DNA of 64,000 nucleotides from Ardenticatenaceae bacterium (GCA_020634245.1 JACKCC010000013.1:186001-250000); one strand, 5' to 3'; counted from the first letter of the stretch, positions 8,665 to 18,364 are shown. Notes: generated from the letters alone by a model not told the origin. Made by a program: numbers and translations.

Positions 8665-10126
8665 TGTGACAGTCACTTTGGAAGAGGGGTGGATTTAACA
8701 TAAATATATTTGCATAAAGTGTGACTCCGATTGAGACTATTTTGTGTCAATAAACCAATCTCAAAAGGAGTCATGCACATGATAACGGAAGAAACAACGC
8801 TAGGCCAAGAAACTGTAGCTAAATTGATGCAATGTGACCCAGTAGTGAGCCAATATAGCGCCTTTTTTCGACCAACTACAGTGGTGGCATGTAAAGGAAC
8901 GAAATGAGGCTGCCCGCGCTTGGCCCGGTACGCCGCCACACCCAGAGAAAGCATATGTCAAAGCGTTGCTCATCAAAATCAACGAAAAGTTCGAGTATAC
9001 GACAGAATTACGCAAGTTTTTGGTTCATCATCCCTTACTCGTCTTGACAATTGGCTTCCGACCTGAATGGGATGAAACCCAAGCGTATGGATTTGATATT
9101 GAAAGGACAGTACCGACAGCACGCTGGTTACGAGAGAAACAGCGGCGAATAAGTAACGAGATGCTACAGAACTTATTACGAGGAACAGTCAAAGATTTGC
9201 AGGTTGAGATACCTGATATGGCCAAAACCGCCGCCATTGATACGAAACACATTTATGCTTGGGTGCGCGAAAACAACCTGCGCGATACTGTCAGCAACCG
9301 ATATGACCCAGAAAAACAACTGCGCGGTGACCGGGATTGCAAACTGGGCGTAAAACGGCAGCGCAATCAAGATGAGGGCAAGGAAAAGGAAGAAAAGGAG
9401 TACCTTTGGGGCTACGGAACAGGTGTGATGGCCGCGACTGACCCCCTGTATGGAGATGTGGTTTTGGCTGAATATACCCAACCTTTCAACGAAGCCGATA
9501 TCACCTATTATCCACCGTTATATGAAAGGATGACCCGAAACCTCGGTTTCATTCCAGACAACTTCACGGCCGATGCGGCCTTTGATGCCTGGTATGTCTA
9601 TCAACCCTTTGCCGAACACGGTGGTATGGCGGCCATTCCGCTTAATCTGCGTGGTTTTCCAAAACCCAAACTTGGCCCCAACGGTCATCACCTTTGTCCG
9701 CACGGTTCAGAAATGACACCATCTTACACTTATTATGACCGCCATCGGCGTCATCAGGTGCAGATTTTGCGTTGCCCACTGTTACATCCAAAACCTACGG
9801 AAAAGAGCTGTGACCATGCCCAGTTCATCAAAGGCATAGGGTGTGAAAAGCGTATCAACCACGAATTGGGTGGACGTTTACGAGTTGCTTTGGATCGTCA
9901 TTCAGATGAATACAAAGCAATTTACAAACAACGGACATCAACTGAGCGGATCAATAGTCAGGCGAAGGCTTTTGGTATCGAACGACCGAAAGTACGTAAC
10001 ATTGATTCTGTTCGTAATTTGAATACGTTGATTTATACTGTTATTAATGTACATGCACTTCAGAGGGTCAAAGAACTTAATCAGAGATTATGTTAAATCC
10101 GACCCTCTTTGGAAGTGACTGTCACA
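8665..10126. mobile_element. Insertion sequence with 39-bp inverted repeats
   Basis: The left end (8665-8703) starts TGTGACAGTCACTT and the right end (10088-10126) is its near-perfect reverse complement; both run into GGATTTAACATAA with about five mismatches over 39 bases. The 1462-bp element carries one DDE transposase gene. No clear target duplication is visible at the ends. It contains no ACGGCCGT. The terminal sequence is shared with a small palindromic element at 43731-43802. Confidence 0.85.
8779..10096 (+). pseudogene. DDE transposase of the first IS, frameshifted near its N terminus
   Basis: AAAGGAG at 8764-8770 precedes the ATG at 8779, which opens MITEETTLGQETVAKLMQCD. The frame then stops at about 8907. 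Reading shifts into the next frame at a run of six T (8863-8868); with five T the protein reads on as SAFFDQLQWWHVKERNEAAR and joins the long open frame ending at 10096. The catalytic region holds the expected acidic residues: AAIDTKHIYAW, FTADAAFDAWYVY and RTSTERINSQAKAFG. The zinc-like region CPHG...CPLL...CDH lies between the last two. The family is a DDE/RNase H-fold transposase, IS family not assigned. Either the copy is dead or it depends on slippage at the T tract. Confidence 0.8.
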
Positions 10127-10198
10127 TTGCTGCACACTTTTTAACCATGAACCATATTTTATGGGGTTGATTTCTTGCAGGAAAATGAGAGGTTCGCG

Positions 10199-11466
10199 TT
10201 GCCTCAATAGAAAATGTTACCGAAGGGGTAGTCGTTGCCTCAAAAAGCATGTTACTTTCCCAATCGCACTAATTGCTTCACTTTCTCATCAATATTGCGG
10301 CGGCATTGAGCCGGATTGGTGTCCCGATATGTCGCCTGCCACAGGTCACTATTTTCAGGCGAAAGCAGCTTCATGTCCAATACCCGTTGCAAGGGCGTCT
10401 TGGGCGTTTCATACTTCTTGTACACCTTCGCGCCGGTACGCTTTTTGCTCACCAACTTGAAGGTTGGCTGAAATAGATTGGTGTAGAGATGTAACTCAGC
10501 ATAGATGTCACCCAGCAATTGGTGAGCCGCCTGGGATTCAAACCGTTGATAGCCAATGGTGTGGCGCACAATTGACCAGTTTTTCTGTTCAACAAAACAT
10601 TGGTCGTTTTTCTTGTAAGGGCGACAACGGGTGAAGGTAATCTTGTGCATTTGGCAATCGTTCAGAATCAGGTCATTGATAAAGACACTGTCATTGTCAG
10701 AATCAATGCCCAAAAGTGGAAAAGGTAAACGTTGTCGTAGCTGGTCTAGCGCCTCAGTCACAGCGATTTGTGAGCGGTGCCGTAAGCTGAAACACTCCGT
10801 CCAGCCAGTGGCCACATCGGTGGCGGTGAAGGAGCATAGAAACTGTCCGGCTGTACTTTCACCACAGTGAGCCACCAGGTCTATCTCGACAAATCCGGCT
10901 TGAGTGTCATCCCAGTCTGCAAAGGTGCGTACCGGGATTTGGTGTTTGAGCAGCCCCCCAGGCTTCGTCGTACTTTGACCCCGCTGCTGGCTGGTCTTGA
11001 ACGGCTGTAACAATCGGTCAATGGTGGCCGGACTAACCGCCAAGACCAGCCTCTTGGTTTCCTGATCCAGCGCGAGTTCCTGATGTCGCTCCAGGGAAGT
11101 GACCATATCGGCCAAGATAGGCTGGAGCCGCTTGCCGCAGATACCGCCACAAATGCGCCAGATTTGGGTCAGGGCGCTCACCACGCTGCCTGTATAGATT
11201 TTCTGCCGACCACGACGCTCTCGCTTTGGCTGATTTTGTTGGCGCAGGCGGCGGATCGCTGCCTTGCGGTGTAGGCCGGTTACAGCCACAAACTCATCCA
11301 AAATCTTTGTTTTCTCTTTGCGGTCTGCTTTGAGGTATCTCGGTTGCAGACGCTGGACTAACTCTCGTTTACTGTGTTGACTCATTTTCGCATCCATCAT
11401 GGTTGCGAAGGTAACACTTTTTATGATTCAACGACCCTTTCTTGGGTAACATTTTTTTTGAGGCAA
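10199..11466. mobile_element. Second insertion sequence, integrase-type transposase
   Basis: The ends are TTGCCTCAA (10199-10207) and TTGAGGCAA (11458-11466). A second inner pair repeats the pattern: AAAATGTTACC near the left end and GGTAACATTTTTT near the right end, plus CATGTTAC and GTAACACTTTTT further in, so the transposase probably binds two sites at each end. The 1268-bp element lies only 72 bases from the previous IS. TTCG occurs at both outer junctions but at slightly different distance, so no firm target duplication is called. No ACGGCCGT inside. Confidence 0.8.
10252..11400 (-). CDS. Transposase with integrase catalytic core
   Basis: A 382-residue transposase. The N-terminal 75 residues form a helix-turn-helix region (LHRKAAIRRLRQQN). 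The central integrase core has the DDE triad in FVEIDLVAHCG, LLGIDSDNDSVFIND and KKNDQCFVEQKN. The C-terminal part is basic (KLVSKKRTGAKVYKKYETP). This layout is like the rve-domain transposases related to IS481 and to unclassified ISNCY groups. The frame is intact, so the element may be active. An alternative start is the second ATG three bases in (MDAKMSQHSK). Confidence 0.85.
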   Translation of the reverse strand: MMDAKMSQHSKRELVQRLQPRYLKADRKEKTKILDEFVAVTGLHRKAAIRRLRQQNQPKRERRGRQKIYTGSVVSALTQIWRICGGICGKRLQPILADMVTSLERHQELALDQETKRLVLAVSPATIDRLLQPFKTSQQRGQSTTKPGGLLKHQIPVRTFADWDDTQAGFVEIDLVAHCGESTAGQFLCSFTATDVATGWTECFSLRHRSQIAVTEALDQLRQRLPFPLLGIDSDNDSVFINDLILNDCQMHKITFTRCRPYKKNDQCFVEQKNWSIVRHTIGYQRFESQAAHQLLGDIYAELHLYTNLFQPTFKLVSKKRTGAKVYKKYETPKTPLQRVLDMKLLSPENSDLWQATYRDTNPAQCRRNIDEKVKQLVRLGK

Positions 11467-11531
11467 TTCGAGGTTTACGGCCGTACCACGCCAATTCGCT
11501 ATAATTCAGGCCAGTTTTTGGAGCAGAACAG

Positions 11532-12251
11532 ATGCGGCGAATATCAATCTTGATTCTCATCATTGCTATTCTTTTGGCAACGGCCTGGATAGTGCGGCGC
11601 TGGGTAAGCAACTCACGCTATCGGGATTTAGTTACCTGGAGCCAGGGCAGCCTGGCTGACCGGGAAGCGCTCATCACCGTCCAGCGCGAAGCCTGCCCCG
11701 GCGCACCCTTCATCCTGCCTGCCGACGGTTTCATTGGCCTGCTTTACGCCGATCCGCGCAGCCCGTATTCCCGTTGGCATCCGCATCAAGGCATTGACAT
11801 TTTTAGCAACACAGAGCCGGGAGTAACGGCCGTTTATGCCGCTTACGATGGCTACATTACCCGTGAAGATGGCTGGAAAAGCACGCTGATTCAACGCGTA
11901 CCAGATGACCCCCTGAATCCCGGCACTCAAATCTGGCTGTATTACACTCATATGGCCGATCAGGACGGGAATGATTTTATTGAGGCTGTGTTCCCGGCGG
12001 GAACACGGGAGTTGTTTGTCAAACAGGGGACGCTGCTGGGATATACGGGCAATTACAACGGCGATTCAGACCGCCAGGTATGGGTTCATTTGCATTTTTC
12101 GATTATCCGGGATGATGGCAACGGCCGTTACACCAACGAACTCGACTTCAACAACAGCATCGACCCCTCCCCCTATCTGGGTCGGGCGTTAAACTACCAA
12201 TGCAGCACTGATCCACAAATCTGCTCGGCCAGCCCCGAATGCCACCAATAA
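11532..12251 (+). CDS. M23-type (LytM-like) peptidase, membrane anchored
   Basis: A 239-residue protein with an N-terminal membrane helix or signal anchor (residues 4-22). The M23 fold follows with zinc ligands in HPHQGIDIF (H85, D89) and HLHFS (H186, H188), a possible further His at 140 (YYTHM), and the typical GTLLGYTGN loop. M23 enzymes cut peptidoglycan cross-bridges or act as regulators of other hydrolases, here on the outer face of the cytoplasmic membrane. The gene starts directly after the second IS, so its native promoter may have been replaced or moved away. It converges on degV with a long inverted repeat between them. Confidence 0.88.
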   Translation: MRRISILILIIAILLATAWIVRRWVSNSRYRDLVTWSQGSLADREALITVQREACPGAPFILPADGFIGLLYADPRSPYSRWHPHQGIDIFSNTEPGVTAVYAAYDGYITREDGWKSTLIQRVPDDPLNPGTQIWLYYTHMADQDGNDFIEAVFPAGTRELFVKQGTLLGYTGNYNGDSDRQVWVHLHFSIIRDDGNGRYTNELDFNNSIDPSPYLGRALNYQCSTDPQICSASPECHQ

Positions 12252-12257
12252 AAAACA

Positions 12258-12331
12258 ATCCGCAGAGAGCGTTGAGCACACAGAGATTTCTCTTTTGTTT
12301 TCCCTCTGCGATCTCTTCGTTCTCTGCGGTT
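12258..12331. repeat. Inverted repeat between convergent genes (CGCAGAGAACG family)
   Basis: The arms ATCCGCAGAGAGCGTTGAG and the reverse-complementary TCTTCGTTCTCTGCGGTTA flank a T-rich centre. It sits exactly between the M23 gene and degV, which end toward each other, so it could stop transcription both ways. It belongs to the same family as 6382-6500. Confidence 0.7.
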
Positions 12332-13175
12332 AGATCGGCACAGCTACCAGCCCCAGCGCACCCGGCCCCAGGTTAATGGCCACTGCAATCGACATATCGA
12401 CCATGACGACTTCGTTGGGATTTAATTGCGCCGTTGCCAGTTCCCACAGTTTGCCAGCATCATCGGGCGATCCGGCGTGAATCACGGCCAGGTTAACGGC
12501 CGTGTCCCCCACCTGCTCCTTAACCACCTCCACAATATGACCGATCGCCTTCTTGCGCGTCCGTACCCGGCCAGCCTCCACAATTGCCCCATCTTCCAGC
12601 TTCATCACCGGCTTAATGCTCAACATGGAAGCCATCATCGACTTGGCCGAACTGACCCGGCCGCCTTTGGCCGCATATTCCAGGCTGTCAATTGTAAACA
12701 CACTCACCGTCTGGTCTCGCATTTGCTCCAGTCGGGCCAGGATGGCTTCGATACCAGCCCCTGCTCGTCCCATTCGCGCCGCTTCAATCGCTAAAAAGCC
12801 CTGCGCCGCCGAGCCGCCTAACGAATCAAAACGGTAAAAATTAGCCTGACCGGCCAACTCTTCCGCTGCCAACCGGGCAGACTGGATTGTTCCCGCCATT
12901 TTGGTGCTGACGACGATGGTCAAAATATCGGTCTCACTGGCGGCGATGAGCTGTTGGTAACATTCCAAAAATTGGTACGGCGTGGGCTGGGCTGTTTTGG
13001 GAAAATTATCGGCCGTTACCTGTTTGGTTTTCTCGTAAAATGCCGCGTGATCCATCGTTACGCCAGATAAAAACGCCTCTTCACCAAAAGTGATATTGAC
13101 TGGAATCACGCAAATTTCCAACTCTTCGACCAAATTAGCGGGAACATCCCCCACTGAATCCATGACGATACGCAT
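12330..13175 (-). CDS. DegV family fatty-acid-binding protein
   Basis: A 281-residue protein of the DegV/FakB family, which binds a fatty acid in a closed pocket and presents it to fatty acid kinase FakA. The N terminus MRIVMDSVGDVPANLVEEL corresponds to the family's TDSTADLP start region. Later landmarks are FDSLGGSAAQGF and the SLEYAAKGGRVSSAKSMMAS segment (usual L-x-x-L-x-x-G-G-R-I), then SIKPVMKLEDGAI. The start at 13175 is chosen because AAGGAGT lies eight bases upstream; an in-frame ATG at 13226 would add 17 residues. No fakA is visible nearby. Confidence 0.88.
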   Translation of the reverse strand: MRIVMDSVGDVPANLVEELEICVIPVNITFGEEAFLSGVTMDHAAFYEKTKQVTADNFPKTAQPTPYQFLECYQQLIAASETDILTIVVSTKMAGTIQSARLAAEELAGQANFYRFDSLGGSAAQGFLAIEAARMGRAGAGIEAILARLEQMRDQTVSVFTIDSLEYAAKGGRVSSAKSMMASMLSIKPVMKLEDGAIVEAGRVRTRKKAIGHIVEVVKEQVGDTAVNLAVIHAGSPDDAGKLWELATAQLNPNEVVMVDMSIAVAINLGPGALGLVAVPI

Positions 13176-13236
13176 TGTTTTCGACTCCTTAATATGAGAG
13201 ACAGAAAATAACAATCCATGCTGCACGCAGCCGGGT

Positions 13237-14001
13237 TTATCGAATCAAGTAAATAATGGCGACGGCAAACCCGATGGTGACAACAACCTTGCGCAAAGAA
13301 GCCGGTTTGATGCGGCCGGCCAGGCGTCCGCCCAGCGTCCCGCCAACCAGCGCCCCCACCGCCATCACCAATGCCGCCGACCAGACGACTTTACCGGAAA
13401 AGAGAAAAAAGATGGCAGCCGTCACATTGACGCTGAAGGCGATGGCCTGTTTAAGCGCATTGAGCCGGGTCAAAGAATCATCCAGGGTCAAACCCAGGGC
13501 TGCCAGAACGATAACGCTGAGTCCCGCGCCAAAGTAGCCGCCGTAAATCGCCGCTAAAAATGCGGGTAAGACGGCACTTTTGTCGGAGTTAACGGCCGTT
13601 CCCATTTCCTCAGCCCGCCGTACCAACCAGGCCCGTACCGGGTCTTGAACTGCCAACAAGACGGACGCCAAAATGATGAGGTAAGGCACCAAATCGCGGA
13701 ACAGGCGCTCGCCGGTATTTAACAAGAGAATGCCGCCGGTGATGCCCCCCAGGGCGCTGGCCGGCAGCAGCAGCCACATCCGCTTGCGCTGGTCGCGCAA
13801 ATCTTTGGCCTGGGCCAGAGTTGCCCCCAGGTAACCAGGGGAAAGGGCGACGGTATTGGTTACATTGGCGGCGACGGCGGGAAGGCCAACGGCCGTTAAC
13901 ATGGGAAACGTAATGAGCGTGCCGCCGCCGGCCAGGGCATTAACCGCGCCTGCTGCCAACGCCGCCAAGCCAACGAGCAAATAATCAATTCCTGACAACA
14001 T
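13237..14001 (-). CDS. TauE/SafE (TSUP) family membrane transporter
   Basis: A 254-residue protein with about seven to eight membrane helices. It carries the two related glycine-rich motifs of sulfite/sulfonate exporters: AGAVNALAGGGTLITFPML near the N terminus and YGGYFGAGLSVIVLAALGL in the middle. Family members move sulfur-containing organic or inorganic anions. The gene lies 61 bases downstream of degV's start in the same direction, so co-transcription with degV is likely. Confidence 0.86.
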   Translation of the reverse strand: MLSGIDYLLVGLAALAAGAVNALAGGGTLITFPMLTAVGLPAVAANVTNTVALSPGYLGATLAQAKDLRDQRKRMWLLLPASALGGITGGILLLNTGERLFRDLVPYLIILASVLLAVQDPVRAWLVRRAEEMGTAVNSDKSAVLPAFLAAIYGGYFGAGLSVIVLAALGLTLDDSLTRLNALKQAIAFSVNVTAAIFFLFSGKVVWSAALVMAVGALVGGTLGGRLAGRIKPASLRKVVVTIGFAVAIIYLIR

Positions 14002-14140
14002 GGTGATTTTTCAGTCCTTTCAATGTTCAAAAATACAGGAATGCTGTTTGAAGCTCCCTAAAATCTCAGGAATCTTACCGGACAGGGCTGATTTTGACAC
14101 CTTTTCGGACAAGCACGGCTGATGATTATGCCTATGCCTT

Positions 14141-16273
14141 CTAGTTTTCGGCTACCAACGGCAGCCAGATTCGGAAAGTGCTCCCTCGCTCCGGTTCGCT
14201 GTCCACTTCGATACGGCCGTTATGCAAAATCACCACATCTTGCACAACCGATAATCCTAATCCGGTGCCGGGTTTATTTTGCTGGGCCACATTATGGCCG
14301 CGATAAAACCGGTCAAAAATATACGGAATATCATCAGGCAGAATACCCTGCCCGGTATCCTGTACCCACAAACAGACCTCGTTTTGCGACTGGTTTACTG
14401 CGGTTCCAACCTGAACAGAACCGGCCGGTGTGTAGTTGATGGCGTTAAGCAGCAGATTGGTAATTACCTGCTCGATTTGCCTTTTTTCAGCCAGGATGGG
14501 TAACGGCCGTTGCGCCAACGCCACCACCAATTGCAGCCCCGCCTCCTCAACCTGAAAACGGCAGGCCGAAACCCTTTCAGCTACAATCTGGTTCAAATCC
14601 AGGGCTTGAAAAACAACGCCCTCCTTGAATAAATCGAGACGAAACACATGCAACACATCCTCGGTTAATCGAATAAGCTGCTGCATTTTGATTCGGAGGA
14701 CACCCATATATTGTTCCCGTTTCTCCGGTTTACCCCGCTCCAACAAATCAAAATAAAGGCTTAAATTGGCTACCGGGGTACGCAGCTCGTGAGAAATATC
14801 CTCAATCAGTTTCGTCTTGAGCCGATCCAATTCTTTTAGCTGCTGGTTGGCAGCCACCAATTCCTGGGTTCGCTGGGCAACATGCGCCTCCAATTCGGCC
14901 GCATGGTTCACCAACTGCTGATGCAAACGCGCATTTTCAATGGCGGCTGAAGCAGTTCCGGCCAAACTTTCGATCAAAGACATCTCTGTTTTATTAAACC
15001 GCCCCGCTTCAGTATCCATTACTTCAATGACACCAATAACCCGCTGCTGATGGCTTAAGGGCACACACAGGAGTGACCGGGTAATCATGCCTGTTCTTTT
15101 ATCGACCCCATTGTAATAACGCTCATCCTCTACCGCGTTGGCAATATTCAGGCTACGGCCGTTACTAACCACCCAGCCTGCTACCCCTTCACCCGGCGGC
15201 AAGCGCCAGCCGCGCACAACCTGACTGTGCGGCTCCGTCGCCTGCCGGCAAACAAGCTCGTTGGTTTCCGGCTCAATCAACCAGATCGAACAGGCTACCA
15301 CTCCCAACAAAAACCGAACTTCATCCAAAATATTAGCCAAAACGCGATCCAGTTCTAACGTAGAATTCAAATCCGCTACAGCCTGATTAAGGAGTGCTAA
15401 CTGCCGGTTGGATTGCCGCAAAGCCTCTTCAGCCTTTTTTCGTTCGGTTATATCATGGATAACAGCATACAAAAGCTGCCGTGGGCCAATATTAATAGGA
15501 ACAGCATAAATCTCGACCAATCGTATTTCGCCCGATGCCAGGCGGTGGGGCACTTCAAAATAACTGCGCTTTTTTGACTGCGCCAAACTCATTCTGGCCT
15601 TTATCTCATCTGGCGATAACACATTCAAATCGGTAACCCGCATTTGCCGCATTTTTTCGCGTGAATAGCCATAAAATTGGGCGGCAGCCGGATTAACATC
15701 GACTAACTGCTGGGTTTCAGGGTCAACAAGCCATCTGATCGTTGGGTGCGCTTCAAACATCTGCCGGTAACGCATTTCACTTTCAATCAGTGCTTTTTCC
15801 GTTTGTTTAGACTCAGTTACATCAGATACGATACCTTGATAATGGGTTATGACGCCATTATGATCGCGCCTGACAAGCGTATGATCTTTCACCCACCTGA
15901 CTTTCCCATCAGCAGTCATAATGCGATAGTTTTGATCGAATTTGGAGTATGCCGCTTCGCTGTATCGCGCCACCTCTGCTGTAATGCGTTCCAGATCATC
16001 CGGGTGAATAATTTGGGCAAACAGGATTCGTTTTTGATAAAAATCTTCTGGTGTATATCCAAATTGGGTGATATTGGAGGAGACGTACTCAACAGGCCAA
16101 TTTTGTCCGGCTTTCCACACGAAGATGATTATTCCAGCCTGAACAAGAATTTGTTCTTGCTCATCAATTGTTAGCTTATAGGGCTGTGACAAACGCTGAG
16201 CATTGGCTTTTTCTGAAATTTCGTTTTCAGGCTGCCTTTCTTCTACTTTTACTTTACGGAAATCGCCCATCAT
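14141..16273 (-). CDS. PAS-PAS-GAF sensor histidine kinase
   Basis: A 710-residue cytosolic kinase with no membrane helix. Two PAS/PAC units occupy about residues 40-155 and 160-285. A GAF domain follows (about 305-455), then a coiled coil. The dimerisation and phosphoacceptor domain has the H-box EDISHELRTPVANLSLYFD, and the ATPase domain has N-box NLLLNAINYTP, G1 box DTGQGILPDDIPYIFDRFY and G2 box GTGLGLSVV. GGAGGGGGGT precedes the ATG. No response regulator gene lies next to it, so this is an orphan kinase; its input is unknown, though GAF and PAS domains suggest soluble ligands or redox/light signals. Confidence 0.93.
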   Translation of the reverse strand: MMGDFRKVKVEERQPENEISEKANAQRLSQPYKLTIDEQEQILVQAGIIIFVWKAGQNWPVEYVSSNITQFGYTPEDFYQKRILFAQIIHPDDLERITAEVARYSEAAYSKFDQNYRIMTADGKVRWVKDHTLVRRDHNGVITHYQGIVSDVTESKQTEKALIESEMRYRQMFEAHPTIRWLVDPETQQLVDVNPAAAQFYGYSREKMRQMRVTDLNVLSPDEIKARMSLAQSKKRSYFEVPHRLASGEIRLVEIYAVPINIGPRQLLYAVIHDITERKKAEEALRQSNRQLALLNQAVADLNSTLELDRVLANILDEVRFLLGVVACSIWLIEPETNELVCRQATEPHSQVVRGWRLPPGEGVAGWVVSNGRSLNIANAVEDERYYNGVDKRTGMITRSLLCVPLSHQQRVIGVIEVMDTEAGRFNKTEMSLIESLAGTASAAIENARLHQQLVNHAAELEAHVAQRTQELVAANQQLKELDRLKTKLIEDISHELRTPVANLSLYFDLLERGKPEKREQYMGVLRIKMQQLIRLTEDVLHVFRLDLFKEGVVFQALDLNQIVAERVSACRFQVEEAGLQLVVALAQRPLPILAEKRQIEQVITNLLLNAINYTPAGSVQVGTAVNQSQNEVCLWVQDTGQGILPDDIPYIFDRFYRGHNVAQQNKPGTGLGLSVVQDVVILHNGRIEVDSEPERGSTFRIWLPLVAEN

Positions 16274-16530
16274 ACCCCCCTCCTTTTACCTGTACCATTA
16301 CACAATTCTCTCGTTCAATTCTGAACAGTATACTGAATTAGCCATGAAACAATCAAGTTTCATTAGGAACGATAACTCTTTGACCTATGTCTTATCTGAA
16401 ATAGCCGCACGGGATTGAATGGGCATCTCAAAATCAAATGGCAGTCCCGTCCCAAAATCAATCCTGGTCTGATTAGGCTTGCACGTTCCGGCCAATTTTT
16501 AACTGAATCGGGTAGTTGATCTGCGTCGTT

Positions 16531-17484
16531 CTATCGAATCCGCACGACCGTTTCCCCCACAAACAAGGGCGTCTCCTCCTCCAACACGGCCGTTTTCACA
16601 TACCCCAACGCGATTGGGCCATCAGGCCCCACGGCCACAGATGTAATCACGCCAGCATTTTTGCCGTTGGCCGTCAACTGATCCCCGGCATTAACGGGTT
16701 CAGCGGGCTGCAATTTGACCAGTTTTTTAGCCAATTTGCCCCGGCTCTCCATGCGGGCGATGACTTCCTGACCCGTATAACAACCTTTCTTAAAAGAAAC
16801 ATCATTCCACAAATCGGCTTCCAGCGGAATGTACTCGTTGGTGAGTTCACGGCCGTACCGGGGCAGCCCCGCCTCAATCCGCAAAAAGTCAAATGCTGCT
16901 TCATCCGCCGCAGCCAGGCCGGTCGTCAGCAAATGGGGCCATAACACGGCCCGATCCGCCTCCTGACCAATGACAAAATAACCATCACCAGCAACCGGGT
17001 CCGTTCGGTGAACATAAGCGGTACAACCGGCAATTTCCGCCTGCCGCCAATGGTGCAGCAGCAGATTGGCCGCATCAAAACCGGCTTGAATCAATTTCTC
17101 CCCGGCTCGCGGCCCATAAACAGCGAACACGGCCGTTTCTCCGCTCACATCCTTCAAATGAAAATCATCATTAAAAAAGACAAAACGCATCAGGTAGCGG
17201 GCGATGTTATCACTGTTGTTTTCGCCGGTCAGAGCATAAACCATGCTGTTTGTCGTGTATAAAATCAACCGGTCAATGATCCGGCCAATATCAGTCGTCA
17301 ATACTGTAGCCGCACCTTCGCCGCGCTGCAACCCATTCACCGCCTGTGTGGACATGCGATGAATCAAGTCCAATCGGGTCGCGCCGCTGATGAGCAGCAC
17401 GCCTAAATTGCTGCGATCCACCAGTACGGCCGTTTCCCGTACCGCCTGAAGCACCATCGGTTCAATCTGGCTGTTCGTCATCAT
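16531..17484 (-). CDS. ygfZ: Folate-binding YgfZ/GcvT-like protein
   Basis: A 317-residue protein of the aminomethyltransferase-like fold. It has the YgfZ signature KKGCYTGQEVIARMESRGKL around the conserved Cys. YgfZ uses tetrahydrofolate and helps maintain or repair certain iron-sulfur enzymes. The start region ETAVLVDRSNLGVLLISG and RMSTQAVNGL corresponds to the folate-binding N-terminal domain. The coding start overlaps the end of the upstream DinB-like gene by 23 bases, so the two are probably translationally coupled. Confidence 0.88.
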   Translation of the reverse strand: MMTNSQIEPMVLQAVRETAVLVDRSNLGVLLISGATRLDLIHRMSTQAVNGLQRGEGAATVLTTDIGRIIDRLILYTTNSMVYALTGENNSDNIARYLMRFVFFNDDFHLKDVSGETAVFAVYGPRAGEKLIQAGFDAANLLLHHWRQAEIAGCTAYVHRTDPVAGDGYFVIGQEADRAVLWPHLLTTGLAAADEAAFDFLRIEAGLPRYGRELTNEYIPLEADLWNDVSFKKGCYTGQEVIARMESRGKLAKKLVKLQPAEPVNAGDQLTANGKNAGVITSVAVGPDGPIALGYVKTAVLEEETPLFVGETVVRIR

Positions 17485-18043
17485 CTACCTCCGGGAGTAC
17501 GGCCGTTAACGGGATAAAATGGTCTGGTTCCACATCCTCTTCATCTTCATGTTCATCCAGCCACTGCTGGGAAAACCGCTCCAGGTCGGCCACATAAGCC
17601 GCTTCCTGCTCCGTACAAACCCCTAAAATCACCTGCTTCAACGACTTCCCGCCAAACCATTCATACCGGTTTCGCCCCATTAAATCCCGCTCCGAAAACT
17701 CCTCCAGCCACGTTTCCAACTGCATCCGCACCTGCTGCAAATCATCAAAAATCAAATCCAAATCCCGCCCTGCAAATTCCGTATACCGCTCGGCATCATA
17801 CACATCCGGCCTGGCCAGCGCCGCCAAAAGTTGCTCCGGTTTCTTCCGCTGATTCAATCGCATCAACCCCGTCACCAACTCAGCCTCCCAGGCCGCTTGC
17901 AGCGCCAACAAGTCCGCCACCGAATACTTACCGACCGCCCCAGCTTCCACCAGCGCCTCATCCGGCAGCATCTCAATCGCCGTCAATACACGTTCACGGC
18001 TGCTGTCCAATTGATCTAAAATCGCTAAAACACCTTCCATCAT
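17462..18043 (-). CDS. DinB/ClbS-like four-helix protein
   Basis: A 193-residue mostly helical acidic protein. The spacing of helices, with LLALQAAWEAELVTGLMRL, the central LDLIFDDLQQVRMQLETWL and a late EQEAAYVADLERF, resembles the DinB-like four-helix bundle (DfsB/ClbS group). The C terminus (from about 160) is very acidic and disordered. The usual metal-binding His triad is not evident: W-E replaces the expected H at the first site, so an enzymatic metal function is doubtful. It overlaps ygfZ by 23 bases and is likely the first gene of that pair. Confidence 0.6.
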   Translation of the reverse strand: MMEGVLAILDQLDSSRERVLTAIEMLPDEALVEAGAVGKYSVADLLALQAAWEAELVTGLMRLNQRKKPEQLLAALARPDVYDAERYTEFAGRDLDLIFDDLQQVRMQLETWLEEFSERDLMGRNRYEWFGGKSLKQVILGVCTEQEAAYVADLERFSQQWLDEHEDEEDVEPDHFIPLTAVLPEVDDDEQPD

Positions 18044-18108
18044 ATGCCTCTAAACCAACCCACACAAAACCCATGACTTCTATCACATCATAAGTATGAC
18101 CTATGACA

Positions 18109-18136
18109 TGGACAAATTTACCCAAGCCTTTATACT
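18109..18136 (+). promoter_or_regulatory. Promoter with -10 inside an inverted repeat
   Basis: TGGACA (18109-18114) and TATACT (18131-18136) are 16 bases apart. The -10 box is the loop of a perfect 7-bp inverted repeat, CAAGCCT (18123-18129) and AGGCTTG (18137-18143), which would suit a repressor operator. The start site would be near 18143. Confidence 0.5.
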
Positions 18137-18161
18137 AGGCTTGTCAATCATAACTTACGGG

Positions 18162-18188
18162 ACGAGCCTTAACGGCTCGTTTTCTTTA
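18162..18188 (+). terminator. Intrinsic terminator just after the promoter
   Basis: ACGAGCC (18162-18168), a TTAAC loop and GGCTCGT (18174-18180) are followed by TTTTCTTTATTT. It sits about 20 bases beyond the predicted start site and 180 bases before the next gene, so it would give a tiny RNA of about 45 bases or act as an attenuator. Confidence 0.6.
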
Positions 18189-18364
18189 TTTATGGCTCAT
18201 CCAGATTCTCCAATCGGATGCCAGATGACAAACACCTTAATATTACCTTTGAACTTCGACAAACAATACAAAATTTAATCCGATACCCAGTATAATCTAC
18301 TTCGAGACAGATCGGAAAATATCCAAACATTTAAGGATAATCGTCAAGAAAGCATAAGAAAATC

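Noticed and set aside
10127..10198. Possible composite transposon made of the two neighbouring IS
   Set aside because: The elements belong to different families with different ends, and only 72 bases lie between them.
18096..18278. Open frame of 60 codons between the DinB-like and DUF2007 genes
   Set aside because: It runs through a promoter, a 7-bp inverted repeat and an intrinsic terminator, has no ribosome binding site, and its composition is not that of a protein.
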